DNA of 14,204 nucleotides from Sphingobacterium sp. UBA1575 (GCA_002322865.1 DCOH01000002.1:16644-30847), one strand, 5' to 3'. Counted from the first letter of the stretch, positions 1-8,034 are shown. Program-made: numbers and translations. The notes: generated by a model not told the origin, from the letters alone.

Positions 1-426
1 AACTTTATCACACCTTTTGACCGTGAAGATATCCACGCGCTAGCGAGCTCATTGGATGATGTTGCTGACTTTATCCATGGTGCTTCTAACCGTATGGAAT
101 TATATAAGGTAGAAAACCCGAGTGATGCGATGAAAGAGATCTCTGATCTGATCGTGGAAGCTACTGAACATGTTGCTAAAGCATTGTTCGAATTAAAAGA
201 CCTGAAAAACATCAGAAATATTACGGATTCATGCGTTCGTATCAACAGTGTAGAAAACAAAGCAGATTACATCTTTGATAAAGCTGTAGCTGATCTTTTC
301 GAATATGAAAAGGATGCGATCAATTTGATCAAGAACAAAGAGGTATTATCGGCTATGGAAGATGCTACCGATAAATGTGAAGACGTTGCCAACGTATTAG
401 AAAGTATCCTAGTGAAAAACGCGTAA
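1..426 (+). CDS. DUF47/PhoU-like phosphate transport accessory protein (5' truncated)
   Basis: The reading frame is open from the first base, so the true start lies upstream; 141 codons are visible of a family that is usually a little over 200 residues. The visible part begins NFITPFDREDIHALASSLDD and continues as an all-helical protein rich in charged residues, matching the DUF47 (PhoU-related) family. Members are cytoplasmic helical bundles, usually encoded beside PiT phosphate carriers and thought to modulate them. The PiT gene follows 37 bases downstream on the same strand, which supports the assignment and suggests co-transcription. The TTG at 52 is internal to the conserved domain and is not a credible start. 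Family assignment is confident; the regulatory role is known only by analogy. Confidence 0.88.
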   Translation, partial: NFITPFDREDIHALASSLDDVADFIHGASNRMELYKVENPSDAMKEISDLIVEATEHVAKALFELKDLKNIRNITDSCVRINSVENKADYIFDKAVADLFEYEKDAINLIKNKEVLSAMEDATDKCEDVANVLESILVKNA

Positions 427-463
427 TCGTTTTTTAACCTTTATTTCATTACAAAATTTTATC

Positions 464-1477
464 ATGGGGATAACCACATTATTAGTTGTCGTGATTGTTT
501 TGGCGATTGCCTTTGATTATATCAATGGTTTTCATGATGCCGCAAACTCCATCGCGACCATCGTATCGACCAAAGTGCTTACGCCATTTATGGCCGTTCT
601 TTGGGCGGCAATTTTCAATTTCGTTGCTTACTTTGTATTTACAGACCATAAGGTTGCCAATACGATCGCCAAGACGGTAATTGAAGAGTACATCACCCTC
701 GAGGTGATTTTCGCCGGCCTCGTCGCGGCCATTTCCTGGAACTTATTTACCTGGTATTATGGAATTCCATCCAGTTCGAGCCATACATTGATCGGCGGTT
801 TTGCCGGTTCGGGGATGGCTTTCGCTGTTTTCCAAGGAGTAAATCCAATTGAAGCGATTAACTTGAGTGCTACATTAAAGATCTTATCTTTTATTATCCT
901 AGCGCCTTTAGTAGGTATGACGATTTCGATCATCATCACTTTAATTATTATCAACATCTGTAAAAAAGCTCGTCCGGCAGTTGCTGAACGTTGGTTCAAG
1001 ATCCTGCAATTGATTTCATCGGCGGGGTTGAGTTTTGCGCATGGTGGTAATGATGCACAAAAAGTAATGGGTATCATTGCTACGGCATTAATTGCTCAAG
1101 GCGTTATAGGTACATTTGAAGAAATGCCTGAGTGGGTACCATTGGCTTGTTATGCAGCCATCGCTGCTGGAACCATGAGTGGCGGTTGGAAAATCGTGAA
1201 GACCATGGGAACCAAGATTACAAAAGTAACGCCTTTGGAAGGGGTAAGTGCGGAAACTGCAGGTGCGATTACCTTAGGTATTACGGAACATTTTGGTATT
1301 CCGGTTTCTACAACACACACCATTACCGGTGCGATCATTGGGGTAGGTGTAGTGAAAAGAGTATCAGCTGTGAGATGGGGAGTTACCATTAGTTTATTAT
1401 GGGCATGGATTCTTACCATACCGGTAAGTGCCTTATTAGGTGGTTTAACCCTGGCTGTTATCCATTACATCTTGTAG
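464..1477 (+). CDS. pit: PiT-family inorganic phosphate transporter
   Basis: This 337-residue integral inner-membrane protein has about ten hydrophobic segments. It shows the duplicated PiT signatures: NGFHDAANSIAT at residues 21-32 and HGGNDAQKVMGI at 193-204, each followed later by a GIP-S-(S/T)-(S/T)-H-T motif (GIPSSSSHTLIGG at 100-112 and GIPVSTTHTITG at 278-289). The two Asp-containing motifs are the phosphate and cation binding sites in the family, which moves phosphate by H+ or Na+ symport (the coupling ion cannot be read here). The length fits short bacterial PiT proteins. The ATG start has no Shine-Dalgarno sequence, which is normal for Bacteroidota. It lies 37 bases after the DUF47 gene, forming the common accessory-transporter pair. 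A hairpin overlaps the stop codon. Confidence 0.95.
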   Translation: MGITTLLVVVIVLAIAFDYINGFHDAANSIATIVSTKVLTPFMAVLWAAIFNFVAYFVFTDHKVANTIAKTVIEEYITLEVIFAGLVAAISWNLFTWYYGIPSSSSHTLIGGFAGSGMAFAVFQGVNPIEAINLSATLKILSFIILAPLVGMTISIIITLIIINICKKARPAVAERWFKILQLISSAGLSFAHGGNDAQKVMGIIATALIAQGVIGTFEEMPEWVPLACYAAIAAGTMSGGWKIVKTMGTKITKVTPLEGVSAETAGAITLGITEHFGIPVSTTHTITGAIIGVGVVKRVSAVRWGVTISLLWAWILTIPVSALLGGLTLAVIHYIL

Positions 1478-1492
1478 CAAAAAGGCTACAAG
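1471..1492 (+). other. Hairpin overlapping the pit stop codon
   Basis: CTTGTAGC (1471-1478) is perfectly complementary to GCTACAAG (1485-1492) around a 6-base A-rich loop. The TAG stop lies inside the left arm. No T-run follows, so it is not a standard intrinsic terminator. It could protect the mRNA 3' end or act as a weak terminator. Confidence 0.4.
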
Positions 1493-1545
1493 GGTAGTAA
1501 CGTAGTATCAATTTTATTGAATTGAAACAAAGTTTTATCAAAAAA

Positions 1546-1577
1546 TTTGCGTTATAAATTGTTAATAACTATTTTTA
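1546..1577 (+). promoter_or_regulatory. Candidate Bacteroidota-type promoter for the OmpA gene
   Basis: TTTG at 1546-1549 is followed after 20 bases by TATTTTTA at 1570-1577, a 7/8 match to the Bacteroidota -7 consensus TAnnTTTG. Transcription from here would give a 5' leader of roughly 135 bases. A weaker alternative is TTTTTTG at 1631-1637 with TAAATTGA at 1661-1668. The rest of the 240-base gap is very AT-rich and includes a small perfect palindrome (arms of 7, 1685-1699) just before the start codon. No coding sequence is seen in the gap. Confidence 0.35.
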
Positions 1578-1717
1578 CGCAGAAAAAGCACCGTTTTTAG
1601 TATTGAAAATACGCTTTTTAAGTTTTAACATTTTTTGGCATCGTTATTGTTAAGTTATGTTAAATTGATTTACAACTAGAAACAATTAAAAATTTTAATA
1701 ACCTTAAAAAAAAGAGT

Positions 1718-3097
1718 ATGAACTATTCTACAATTAAAAAAACAGCTGTTGCAGCTTCTTTAGTAGCCGCTTTAGGTTTCGCTGAGACTGCACAAGCACA
1801 AACCCCAACAGTATTTGGTGGTAGAGGTCAATACAGAACTTGGTCTATCGGTGTTCAAGGTGGTATTACTACTCCTAACACTATCTTAGGTGGTCAAAAC
1901 GGTTTTGGTCAAAAAGTAGGTTACTTCCAAAATAAAGTAGGTGAGTACTATGGTTTAACTATCCGTAAACAATTCTCACACTTATTCGGTTTAGAATTAG
2001 AAGGTAACCGTGGTCGTATCAAAACTTACAACCATGAAATGGTAACTGCTCCAGAAACTGCTAATGGTGCAAGATCTGCTGAGACTTCAGTTAACTGGGC
2101 TGCTAGCTTAAATGGTGTATTCCAATTAGGAACTATCGACTTCATGAGAAGAGAAAATGCTGTTAACTTCTACGCTAAAGTAGGTATGGGAGTTATGGCT
2201 CATAACCCAGTACAATACTCTACTACTGATTTCTCTGGAAATCCTGTTTACAACAACGAAGGAAACTGGGGTGACGAAATATTCGGTGACCGTACAGCTA
2301 CTGGAGACCGTGACAACCGTTTAACAGGATTTATCCCTGTAGGTGTAGGTGTTAAATTCAAATTATCTGAAGTTGTTGCCTTGAACTTAGGTTACACTAT
2401 GAACTTCACTGATGATAACTACTTATACGGACCAGTTCGTTACGACGGAAAACAAAAATTCTCTAACCTATACGGTGGATTAGAATTTACTTTAGGATCT
2501 CGTGATAAAGAGAACTTAACATTCACTAACCCAGTTGCTACTTTATATGATGAGTTGAAAGACCCTTCATTACGTAACGAAGTTGAAGCATTGAAACAAC
2601 GCGTATCTACTTTAGAAGGTACTGTTGATCAATTGAGCAAAGACTCTGATGGTGACGGTGTATCTGATAAATTTGATAAATGTCCAGGAACTCCTGCAGG
2701 TACTGTAGTTGATGGTTCAGGATGTCCAATCAAATTCCCAGAGCAACAATTAACTAACGGTACTGTATCTTCAGGATACTACGCTCCAATTCAATTCGAA
2801 TTTGATAGCTCTGTATTGAAAACTGAATCTTACGCTACTTTAGATAAATTAGCTCAAGAATTGAAAGCTAACAACTCTAGCGTAACTTTAGACGGATATG
2901 CATCTGCAGAAGGTACTGAAGCTTACAACATGAACCTTTCTAACGACCGTGCAAACGCAGTTAAACAATACTTAGTAAATGCTGGTGTTTCTGCATCAAG
3001 CATCACTGCTACAGGTTACGGAGAAGCTAACCCAGTTGCATCTAACGCTACTGAAGAAGGAAGAATCCAAAACCGTCGTGTTGAAATCAAAAAATAA
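1718..3097 (+). CDS. OmpA-family outer membrane protein with TSP3-type calcium repeat
   Basis: The 459-residue product starts with a Sec signal peptide, probably cleaved after Ala27 (TAQA-QT). Residues of about 30-280 have the alternating aromatic and glycine pattern of an outer membrane beta-barrel. A short coiled-coil-like stretch (about 285-308) leads to one thrombospondin type 3 calcium-binding repeat at 309-337 (DSDGDGVSDKFDKCPGTPAG...GCP). An OmpA peptidoglycan-binding domain follows (about 354-459), with FEFDSS, LSNDRANAVKQYL and NRRVEI. The likely role is linking the outer membrane to peptidoglycan. Codon use is strongly restricted (GGT, TTA, AAC, GAA, CGT), unlike neighbouring genes, which indicates a very abundant protein. 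It appears monocistronic, with its own leader and a strong terminator. Confidence 0.93.
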   Translation: MNYSTIKKTAVAASLVAALGFAETAQAQTPTVFGGRGQYRTWSIGVQGGITTPNTILGGQNGFGQKVGYFQNKVGEYYGLTIRKQFSHLFGLELEGNRGRIKTYNHEMVTAPETANGARSAETSVNWAASLNGVFQLGTIDFMRRENAVNFYAKVGMGVMAHNPVQYSTTDFSGNPVYNNEGNWGDEIFGDRTATGDRDNRLTGFIPVGVGVKFKLSEVVALNLGYTMNFTDDNYLYGPVRYDGKQKFSNLYGGLEFTLGSRDKENLTFTNPVATLYDELKDPSLRNEVEALKQRVSTLEGTVDQLSKDSDGDGVSDKFDKCPGTPAGTVVDGSGCPIKFPEQQLTNGTVSSGYYAPIQFEFDSSVLKTESYATLDKLAQELKANNSSVTLDGYASAEGTEAYNMNLSNDRANAVKQYLVNAGVSASSITATGYGEANPVASNATEEGRIQNRRVEIKK

Positions 3098-3125
3098 TTA
3101 TTAGCAATAATAATTAACACATAAA

Positions 3126-3157
3126 GAGGTGCCGGTTCAACAACCGGCACTTTTTTT
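3126..3157 (+). terminator. Intrinsic terminator of the OmpA gene
   Basis: GTGCCGGTT (3129-3137) pairs perfectly with AACCGGCAC (3142-3150) around the loop CAAC, followed by seven T residues (3151-3157). Bases 3126-3128 can extend the stem into the T-run. Confidence 0.95.
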
Positions 3158-3199
3158 ATGCATAAATTTTACTTTTCTACCCACTGACAGTCATAGGAT

Positions 3200-3257
3200 T
3201 GTGGATATGTTGAAAATAATATGATACGTTCCGAATTTTAATTTGCTATTTTCAACA
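3200..3257 (+). promoter_or_regulatory. Inverted repeat with DnaA-box-like 9-mers upstream of the TPR operon
   Basis: TGTTGAAAATA (3208-3218) and TATTTTCAACA (3247-3257) form a perfect 11-base inverted repeat separated by 28 AT-rich bases. Immediately left is TGTGGATAT (3200-3208), one mismatch from the reverse complement of the DnaA box TTATCCACA. The arm 9-mers TGTTGAAAA and TTTTCAACA are more distant variants. TTAATTTG (3238-3245), a 7/8 match to the -7 consensus, lies inside the repeat. It could be an operator, an mRNA leader stem or a DnaA-binding cluster; the sequence alone does not decide. Confidence 0.4.
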
Positions 3258-3283
3258 AGGGAAAGAAGTTAATCGATAATTTT

Positions 3284-3291
3284 AAAGGAGG
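3284..3291 (+). promoter_or_regulatory. Strong Shine-Dalgarno sequence for the TPR gene
   Basis: AAAGGAGG at 3284-3291 is a full 8-base match to the 16S rRNA anti-Shine-Dalgarno, six bases before the ATG at 3298. It fixes the start of the TPR gene. No other start in this window has a comparable site, and such sites are uncommon in Bacteroidota. Confidence 0.85.
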
Positions 3292-3297
3292 AGAATA

Positions 3298-4707
3298 ATG
3301 GAAGAAGACTTTGAATTTGAATCACCTGAAGAGCAAAAATTCTCAGTTGATCGTTATGAAGAGATGCTGAGGAATGAAGATCAATACTTTTTCGATGCCA
3401 AGGCTTTTGAAAGCATCATTGACTATTACATAACGAAAAATGACCCCGTAAAAGCTCTACAAGTTATTGAATTCGCCGCGGCTCAGCACCCATTTGAAAC
3501 AACATTCTTATTAAAAAAAGCCCAACTATTAGCGAGTACCATGCAGTATGAGCAGGCATTGGAAGCTTTGACCAAAGTGGAATTCTTAGAGCCTTCGGAA
3601 GCCGACATCTATCTAATCAGGGGTACAATTTTCTCCGCCATGCAGGATCATGAACTTGCGGAAGAAAACTTCTTTAAGGCATTATCATTGAGCGACGCCA
3701 AAGACGAAATCTACTATCAGATAGCCGGTCTATACCAGATGCAGGGGCATTATGCCAAAGCCATTCATTATTTAAAGAAATGTTTAAAAATTAATAATGA
3801 AAACCAGGATGCCCTATACGAAATAGCTTTTTGCTATGATGTTTTGGAGCAACAGGAAGAAAGTATCGCATTCTATAAGCAATATATAGATACCGATCCT
3901 TATTCTTATGCTGCTTGGTACAACCTGGGCAATGCGCATCATAAATTAGAACAATATGCGGCAGCGATAGATGCATACGATTATGCAATCCTTATTAAGG
4001 ATAATTTCTCATCGGCCTATTATAATAAAGGTAATGCATTAGTCAATCTAGATCGATATGCGGAAGCCATCGAAGTATATAAACATACTTTTGAATACGA
4101 ACCTCCAACTGCAGATACCTATTGTGCTATAGGAGAATGCTATGAGAAGCTAGAACAAATGGATGAAGCCCGTTCGTATTACAAGAAGGCGGTAAAACTG
4201 GATAGCAATCAAAGCGATGCCTGGTTTGGAATCGGCGTAACACTGGACTTTGAAGAACGCTATTTCGAATCCCTGCATTTCTATAAAAAAGCATTGGATA
4301 TCGATGATGAGAACCCAGATTATTGGTTTGCTATTGCTGATGCGCGATATAAATTAAAACAATACGATGAATCCATCGAGGCTTATACCAAGGTAGTGGA
4401 ATTGAACAGTACCGATATCGAAGCCTGGTTAGACTTTTCATCTTTATTGTACGAATTGGGAAAATTGCAGGAAGCTACCGAAGTTATTGCTGAGGCCATC
4501 AAATGCAATCCGGATGAAGCGGTGCTATATTACCGCATGGTTGCCTATCTTTTTGCAGCAGGAAAATATAACGATGCATTGAATTATCTGGAAATCGCCT
4601 TGAACAGCGACCCTGAAAAACATTACATCTTATTTGAATACTTACCGCAGTTACAGGGTAATCCGATAATTTTAGATATCATCAAAAAGTACTCCGAAGG
4701 AAAATGA
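3298..4707 (+). CDS. Tetratricopeptide repeat (TPR) protein
   Basis: This 469-residue soluble protein has an acidic N-terminus (MEEDFEFESPEEQ) and no signal peptide or membrane segment, so it is probably cytoplasmic. From about residue 40 to the end it is a near-continuous array of roughly 11-12 TPR-like 34-residue units. Examples are AAWYNLGNAHHKLEQYAAAI, SAYYNKGNALVNLDRYAEAI and DAWFGIGVTLDFEERYFESL, with the expected W/Y-G-Y-A-P spacing. TPR arrays form superhelical protein-binding scaffolds; the partner cannot be deduced. It is the first gene of a compact operon, its stop overlapping the aroE start by four bases (ATGA), so aroE is likely translationally coupled. The start is set by the strong ribosome-binding site. 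The specific function is unknown. Confidence 0.9.
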   Translation: MEEDFEFESPEEQKFSVDRYEEMLRNEDQYFFDAKAFESIIDYYITKNDPVKALQVIEFAAAQHPFETTFLLKKAQLLASTMQYEQALEALTKVEFLEPSEADIYLIRGTIFSAMQDHELAEENFFKALSLSDAKDEIYYQIAGLYQMQGHYAKAIHYLKKCLKINNENQDALYEIAFCYDVLEQQEESIAFYKQYIDTDPYSYAAWYNLGNAHHKLEQYAAAIDAYDYAILIKDNFSSAYYNKGNALVNLDRYAEAIEVYKHTFEYEPPTADTYCAIGECYEKLEQMDEARSYYKKAVKLDSNQSDAWFGIGVTLDFEERYFESLHFYKKALDIDDENPDYWFAIADARYKLKQYDESIEAYTKVVELNSTDIEAWLDFSSLLYELGKLQEATEVIAEAIKCNPDEAVLYYRMVAYLFAAGKYNDALNYLEIALNSDPEKHYILFEYLPQLQGNPIILDIIKKYSEGK

Positions 4708-5447
4708 AATACTTAGGATTAATAGGATATCCTTTGGGACATTCCTTTTCCAAAAAATATTATTTAGATAAATTTGATAAAGAAAACATACAGGGTATAG
4801 ACTACGATCTATACCCTATTTCTTCTATTGAAAAATTCCCAGAACTTTACACCTCCAATCCTGATTTCTACGGTGTCAATGTAACTATTCCTTATAAACA
4901 GGATGTCATCCCTTATTTGGATGAGCTATCGGAAGAAGCCAAGGTAATCGGCGCGGTCAATTGCATTCAGATCAAACGGCAGGATGGCAAGCCCTATTTA
5001 AAAGGATATAATACCGATGCCTATGGCTTCGAGCAATCTCTACTTCCCTTCCTCAAACCTGAGCACAAAAAAGCACTGATATTGGGCAATGGAGGAGCGA
5101 CCAAGGCTGTTAAGTATGTATTGGATAAACTCCAAATCCCCTACCAAGTTGTGAGCAGGATCAAAGACGCAGAAAACATCATTTATGCTGATCTTACCGA
5201 CAGCATCATTGCACAACATCAGCTCATTATCAACTGCTCGCCTGTGGGCACTTATCCCAACATCGATCAATGCCCGGATATCCCCTATGAAGGTATTGGA
5301 CCAGATCATCTGCTTTATGACCTGATATATAATCCCGAAGAAACCTTGTTCCTCCAAAAGGGAAAGGCGCAGGGAGCTGCCATCAAGAATGGATTTGAGA
5401 TGCTGGTATTGCAGGCGGAGAAAAACTGGGAAGTCTGGAATCAATAA
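4704..5447 (+). CDS. aroE: Shikimate dehydrogenase
   Basis: The product (247 residues) catalyses NADPH-dependent reduction of 3-dehydroshikimate to shikimate in the cytoplasm, in the chorismate pathway. The shikimate-binding motif GYPLGHSFSK places Ser14 and Ser16 as in E. coli AroE. NVTIPYK carries catalytic Lys65, AVNCI supplies Asn86 and GYNTDAYG supplies Asp105. The nucleotide-binding loop is GNGGATKAV (128-136), then NCSPVGTYP (177-185). The closing helix AIKNGFEMLVLQAE contains the conserved Gln237. It is slightly shorter than the E. coli enzyme but no motif is missing. The ATG overlaps the stop of the TPR gene; the metallo-hydrolase gene begins 18 bases after the aroE stop. Confidence 0.97.
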   Translation: MKYLGLIGYPLGHSFSKKYYLDKFDKENIQGIDYDLYPISSIEKFPELYTSNPDFYGVNVTIPYKQDVIPYLDELSEEAKVIGAVNCIQIKRQDGKPYLKGYNTDAYGFEQSLLPFLKPEHKKALILGNGGATKAVKYVLDKLQIPYQVVSRIKDAENIIYADLTDSIIAQHQLIINCSPVGTYPNIDQCPDIPYEGIGPDHLLYDLIYNPEETLFLQKGKAQGAAIKNGFEMLVLQAEKNWEVWNQ

Positions 5448-5465
5448 TAATTCCTATTTTTGGAT

Positions 5466-6107
5466 ATGCTACATATCAAAACGTTCACATTTAATCCCTA
5501 TCAGGAGAATACCTATATCATCTATAATGATGAAAAAGAATGCATCATTGTAGACCCTGGCATGCATAATTATCAGGAAGAAGAAGTCTTCAAATCCTAT
5601 GTAGAACAGCAAAACCTTAAACCCATTGCCCTGATCAATACCCATGGCCATATCGACCACGTATTGGGCAATAGATTTATCTATGAAACCTATGGCTTAA
5701 TGCCACAATTCCATGAGCTGGAGCTTCCCTTGGTAGTTCAAGTACAGAATTACGCCCCTCAGATGGGCATCCGATATGAGCCATCGCCAATCCCGGAAAC
5801 CTTTTTAAAGGAAACCGATCAATTGAAAATTGGTGATGAAACCCTATCCTTGATTTTCGCTCCAGGGCATTCCCCTGGTCATTTATGTCTATACAGTAAA
5901 GATCACGGCTTTCTGATCGGTGGAGATGTGTTGTTCCATCGCAGTATCGGCCGCACAGACCTTCCAGGAGGCAATCATCAGCAGCTATTGAACAGCATTA
6001 CCCAAAATATCTACAGCCTGCCAGAGGAGACGGTAGTCTATCCTGGCCATGGTCCATCCACCACGGTTGGAGAAGAGAAACAGATGAACCCTTTTATCCG
6101 CGCATAA
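5466..6107 (+). CDS. Metallo-beta-lactamase-fold hydrolase (glyoxalase II-like)
   Basis: This is a 213-residue cytoplasmic protein counted from ATG 5466; the TTG two codons upstream is a less likely start. It has the full binuclear metal set of the MBL superfamily: THGHIDH (His60, His62, Asp64, His65), APGHSPGH (His135), GGDVLF (Asp154) and YPGHGP (His195). The overall pattern, with ENTY near the N-terminus, GRTDLPGG at 162-169 and KQMNPFI at the end, fits the small glyoxalase II/YcbL-type branch. These are thioester hydrolases that lack the long C-terminal glutathione-binding domain of classical GloB. The actual substrate is unknown. It is the third gene of the operon: 18 bases after aroE and three before the permease. 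Confidence 0.93.
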   Translation: MLHIKTFTFNPYQENTYIIYNDEKECIIVDPGMHNYQEEEVFKSYVEQQNLKPIALINTHGHIDHVLGNRFIYETYGLMPQFHELELPLVVQVQNYAPQMGIRYEPSPIPETFLKETDQLKIGDETLSLIFAPGHSPGHLCLYSKDHGFLIGGDVLFHRSIGRTDLPGGNHQQLLNSITQNIYSLPEETVVYPGHGPSTTVGEEKQMNPFIRA

Positions 6108-6110
6108 ACC

Positions 6111-7337
6111 ATGAGGTTACCTGTATTCTTCGCCAAGCGCTATCTATTTTCCAAAAAATCAGTTAATGCCATCAACATTATCTCCGGAATCAGTGTGGTT
6201 GGCGTTTTGGTCAGTACGGCGGCCTTGGTCATCGTGCTTTCCTTCTACAACGGCTTGGAGAAGTTTATCCTGTCGCAATACAGCATATTCTCACCCGAGC
6301 TGCGCATAGAACCGGCCAAAGGGAAAGTCTTTTCCAGCCAGGGCGAAAAGTTCAAGCAACTTCGCGAAAACCCAAATATCTCCTCTTATAGTGAGGTTTT
6401 GGAGGATAAAGTACTCGCAGAATACAACCATCAACAATTCATTGGAAAGATCAAAGGAATTGAACCCGAGAGCATTAAAAGCCACGCAACGCAGGATATG
6501 TTGTTTGCCGGGAATCTTTCCATACAGGGCGACAGTATAAATTTTGGGATATTGGGGGCGCAGGTACAGGCCAATCTGCAAGTGCCCTTACGTGGGGCAG
6601 ACGATCAGCTGCTTCTCCACATCCCGGACAAACATGCCTCTCCCAACAATATAAATCCTTTGGAAGATATCCGTTCCAGACCGATCACCCCGAATGCCAT
6701 CCTCCGGTTCCAACCCGGATTCGATGACCTCATCATTGTTCCTATAGATTTCGCGAAAGACCTTTTGAACGAACATCAGCATATCTCAGCCATTGAGCTC
6801 TTTGGGAAGAATGATAACGATCCGAAATTAAAATCCGAGATCCAGCATTTATTAGGTGATGAATTTCTGGTCAAAAACAGGGAACAACAAAATCCAACGC
6901 TATATAAAACGGTCAGATCCGAGAAATGGATCGTCTTTTTTATCGTCACCATCATCGGCATTATTGCCATCTTCAATATCATTGGTTCCTTGACCATGTT
7001 GGTGATCGACAAGAAGCAGGATGTGGTCGTACTGAAAAGTCTGGGAGCAAATGATGGACTGATCCAGAACATCTTCTTCTACCAGGGGATCATGATCGCT
7101 TTGATCGGAAGCCTTGTCGGCGCAGCGATAGGATTGATCTTCTGTTGGCTTCAGGAACGTTATGGCTTGGTTACCACCAATGAGGGATCCCTTTTTGATG
7201 CTTACCCAGTAGACGTCAGATACAGCGATATCTTCCTGATCCTATTGACGGTGATGGTCGTATCTACCTTGGTGTCCTACCTAGCATCCAGATTGAACAT
7301 CAAAGGTTTCAACAAAAGAACCATGTTGGAATCCTAA
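6111..7337 (+). CDS. LolC/LolE-type ABC transporter permease (FtsX/MacB fold)
   Basis: The 408-residue inner-membrane protein has the four-helix MacB/LolC topology: TM1 at about 20-45, a periplasmic domain of about 46-272, then TM2 (273-299), TM3 (319-348) and TM4 (372-395). The segment DKKQDVVVLKSLGA (300-313) right after TM2 matches the coupling region that contacts the ATPase in LolC/LolE-type transporters. The N-terminal pattern FFAKRYLFSKKSVNAINIIS is typical of the Bacteroidota branch. The likely role is extracting lipoproteins from the inner membrane toward the outer membrane, with an ATPase encoded elsewhere, since none is in this window. It ends the four-gene plus-strand operon and converges on the minus-strand gene 40 bases away, with no clear terminator between them. 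Confidence 0.88.
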   Translation: MRLPVFFAKRYLFSKKSVNAINIISGISVVGVLVSTAALVIVLSFYNGLEKFILSQYSIFSPELRIEPAKGKVFSSQGEKFKQLRENPNISSYSEVLEDKVLAEYNHQQFIGKIKGIEPESIKSHATQDMLFAGNLSIQGDSINFGILGAQVQANLQVPLRGADDQLLLHIPDKHASPNNINPLEDIRSRPITPNAILRFQPGFDDLIIVPIDFAKDLLNEHQHISAIELFGKNDNDPKLKSEIQHLLGDEFLVKNREQQNPTLYKTVRSEKWIVFFIVTIIGIIAIFNIIGSLTMLVIDKKQDVVVLKSLGANDGLIQNIFFYQGIMIALIGSLVGAAIGLIFCWLQERYGLVTTNEGSLFDAYPVDVRYSDIFLILLTVMVVSTLVSYLASRLNIKGFNKRTMLES

Positions 7338-7377
7338 TAACAGCATTCCCAAGGCTAAAAATTTTAAAAGAAAAGAT

Positions 7378-8034
7378 TTAGTATTTCAATCGTTCGCGGC
7401 TATAATCACCACGCTTGATCTGGTTGATCAATTGTCCCCAAGCAAATGGGTTCAACAACGGATTGTTGAAATTCTGATTGATGTTTCTATTCGACATATT
7501 CAGATGTCTTTGCATGCTGTTAAAAGCCTGGATTTCTCCAGCGCTACGTGGTAAAATGCGAGATAGCGAAGCAATAGACTCTGCGGAGGTATTCCTTTTG
7601 GCCGACATCAGGTCATCGCTGTACACATTCATGGCCAGGAACTCCCTATTGAATTCCTCAATACTCGCCCAAGGCAAAGGTCTGCCAAGCGTGATCACCG
7701 GTAGTTCTTCTACCAAAGGCTCCAATTCGATCCTTGCGGTATATTTATCCGAACTCACATTTGGGATGGTGAATTTAACGGGTGCATATCCAATGGAGGA
7801 GAATTCGATCACATCGCCTACATGGGCAACAAAAGAGAAATAACCCTCATGGTTGGCCGCATAGGTTTCGTTCAGGTAGCTAGAATTTTTAACGGTAACA
7901 AAAGGGACTGCGATTTCAGTGCCCTGCGCATAGGTAAACCCAGAAAGCTGCACTATTTTTCGCTGTTGTGCATTTGCCTGCAAACAAAAAACAAATAGGG
8001 TAGCCAATAAAATATATTTCATCCAGGTTTTCAT
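7378..8034 (-). CDS. Secreted CarboxypepD_reg-like domain protein, function unknown
   Basis: Counted from ATG 8034 the product has 218 residues. It has a Sec signal peptide (ILLATLFVFCLQANA, cut after Ala22), so it acts in the periplasm or at the outer membrane. Residues of about 29-110 look like a carboxypeptidase regulatory-like beta-sandwich (FVTVKNSSYLNETYAANHEG, then FSFVAHVGDVIEFSSIGY). This is the module often found at the N-terminus of TonB receptors, but no plug or barrel follows. The remaining ~110 residues are Asn- and Arg-rich and end in RERLKY; I do not recognise them. An in-frame GTG at 8043 and an ATG at 8022 are alternative starts. A TAGTTTTG box at 8050-8043 is close enough that ATG 8022 is possible. 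It lies 71 bases downstream of the NifU gene on the same strand. Confidence 0.82.
   Translation of the reverse strand: MKTWMKYILLATLFVFCLQANAQQRKIVQLSGFTYAQGTEIAVPFVTVKNSSYLNETYAANHEGYFSFVAHVGDVIEFSSIGYAPVKFTIPNVSSDKYTARIELEPLVEELPVITLGRPLPWASIEEFNREFLAMNVYSDDLMSAKRNTSAESIASLSRILPRSAGEIQAFNSMQRHLNMSNRNINQNFNNPLLNPFAWGQLINQIKRGDYSRERLKY

Noticed and set aside
757..1077. Minus-strand open frame of 106 codons inside the pit gene
   Set aside because: It is a shadow of the conserved PiT coding sequence, with no family resemblance or start signal.
5455..5465. TATTTTTG at 5455-5462 as a promoter for the metallo-hydrolase gene
   Set aside because: It matches the -7 consensus but lies three bases before the ATG, has no TTG at the right upstream distance, and sits inside a tight operon.
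7338..7377. A bidirectional terminator between the converging permease and CarboxypepD_reg genes
   Set aside because: The 40-base gap is AT-rich but has no convincing stem-loop with a T-run on either strand.
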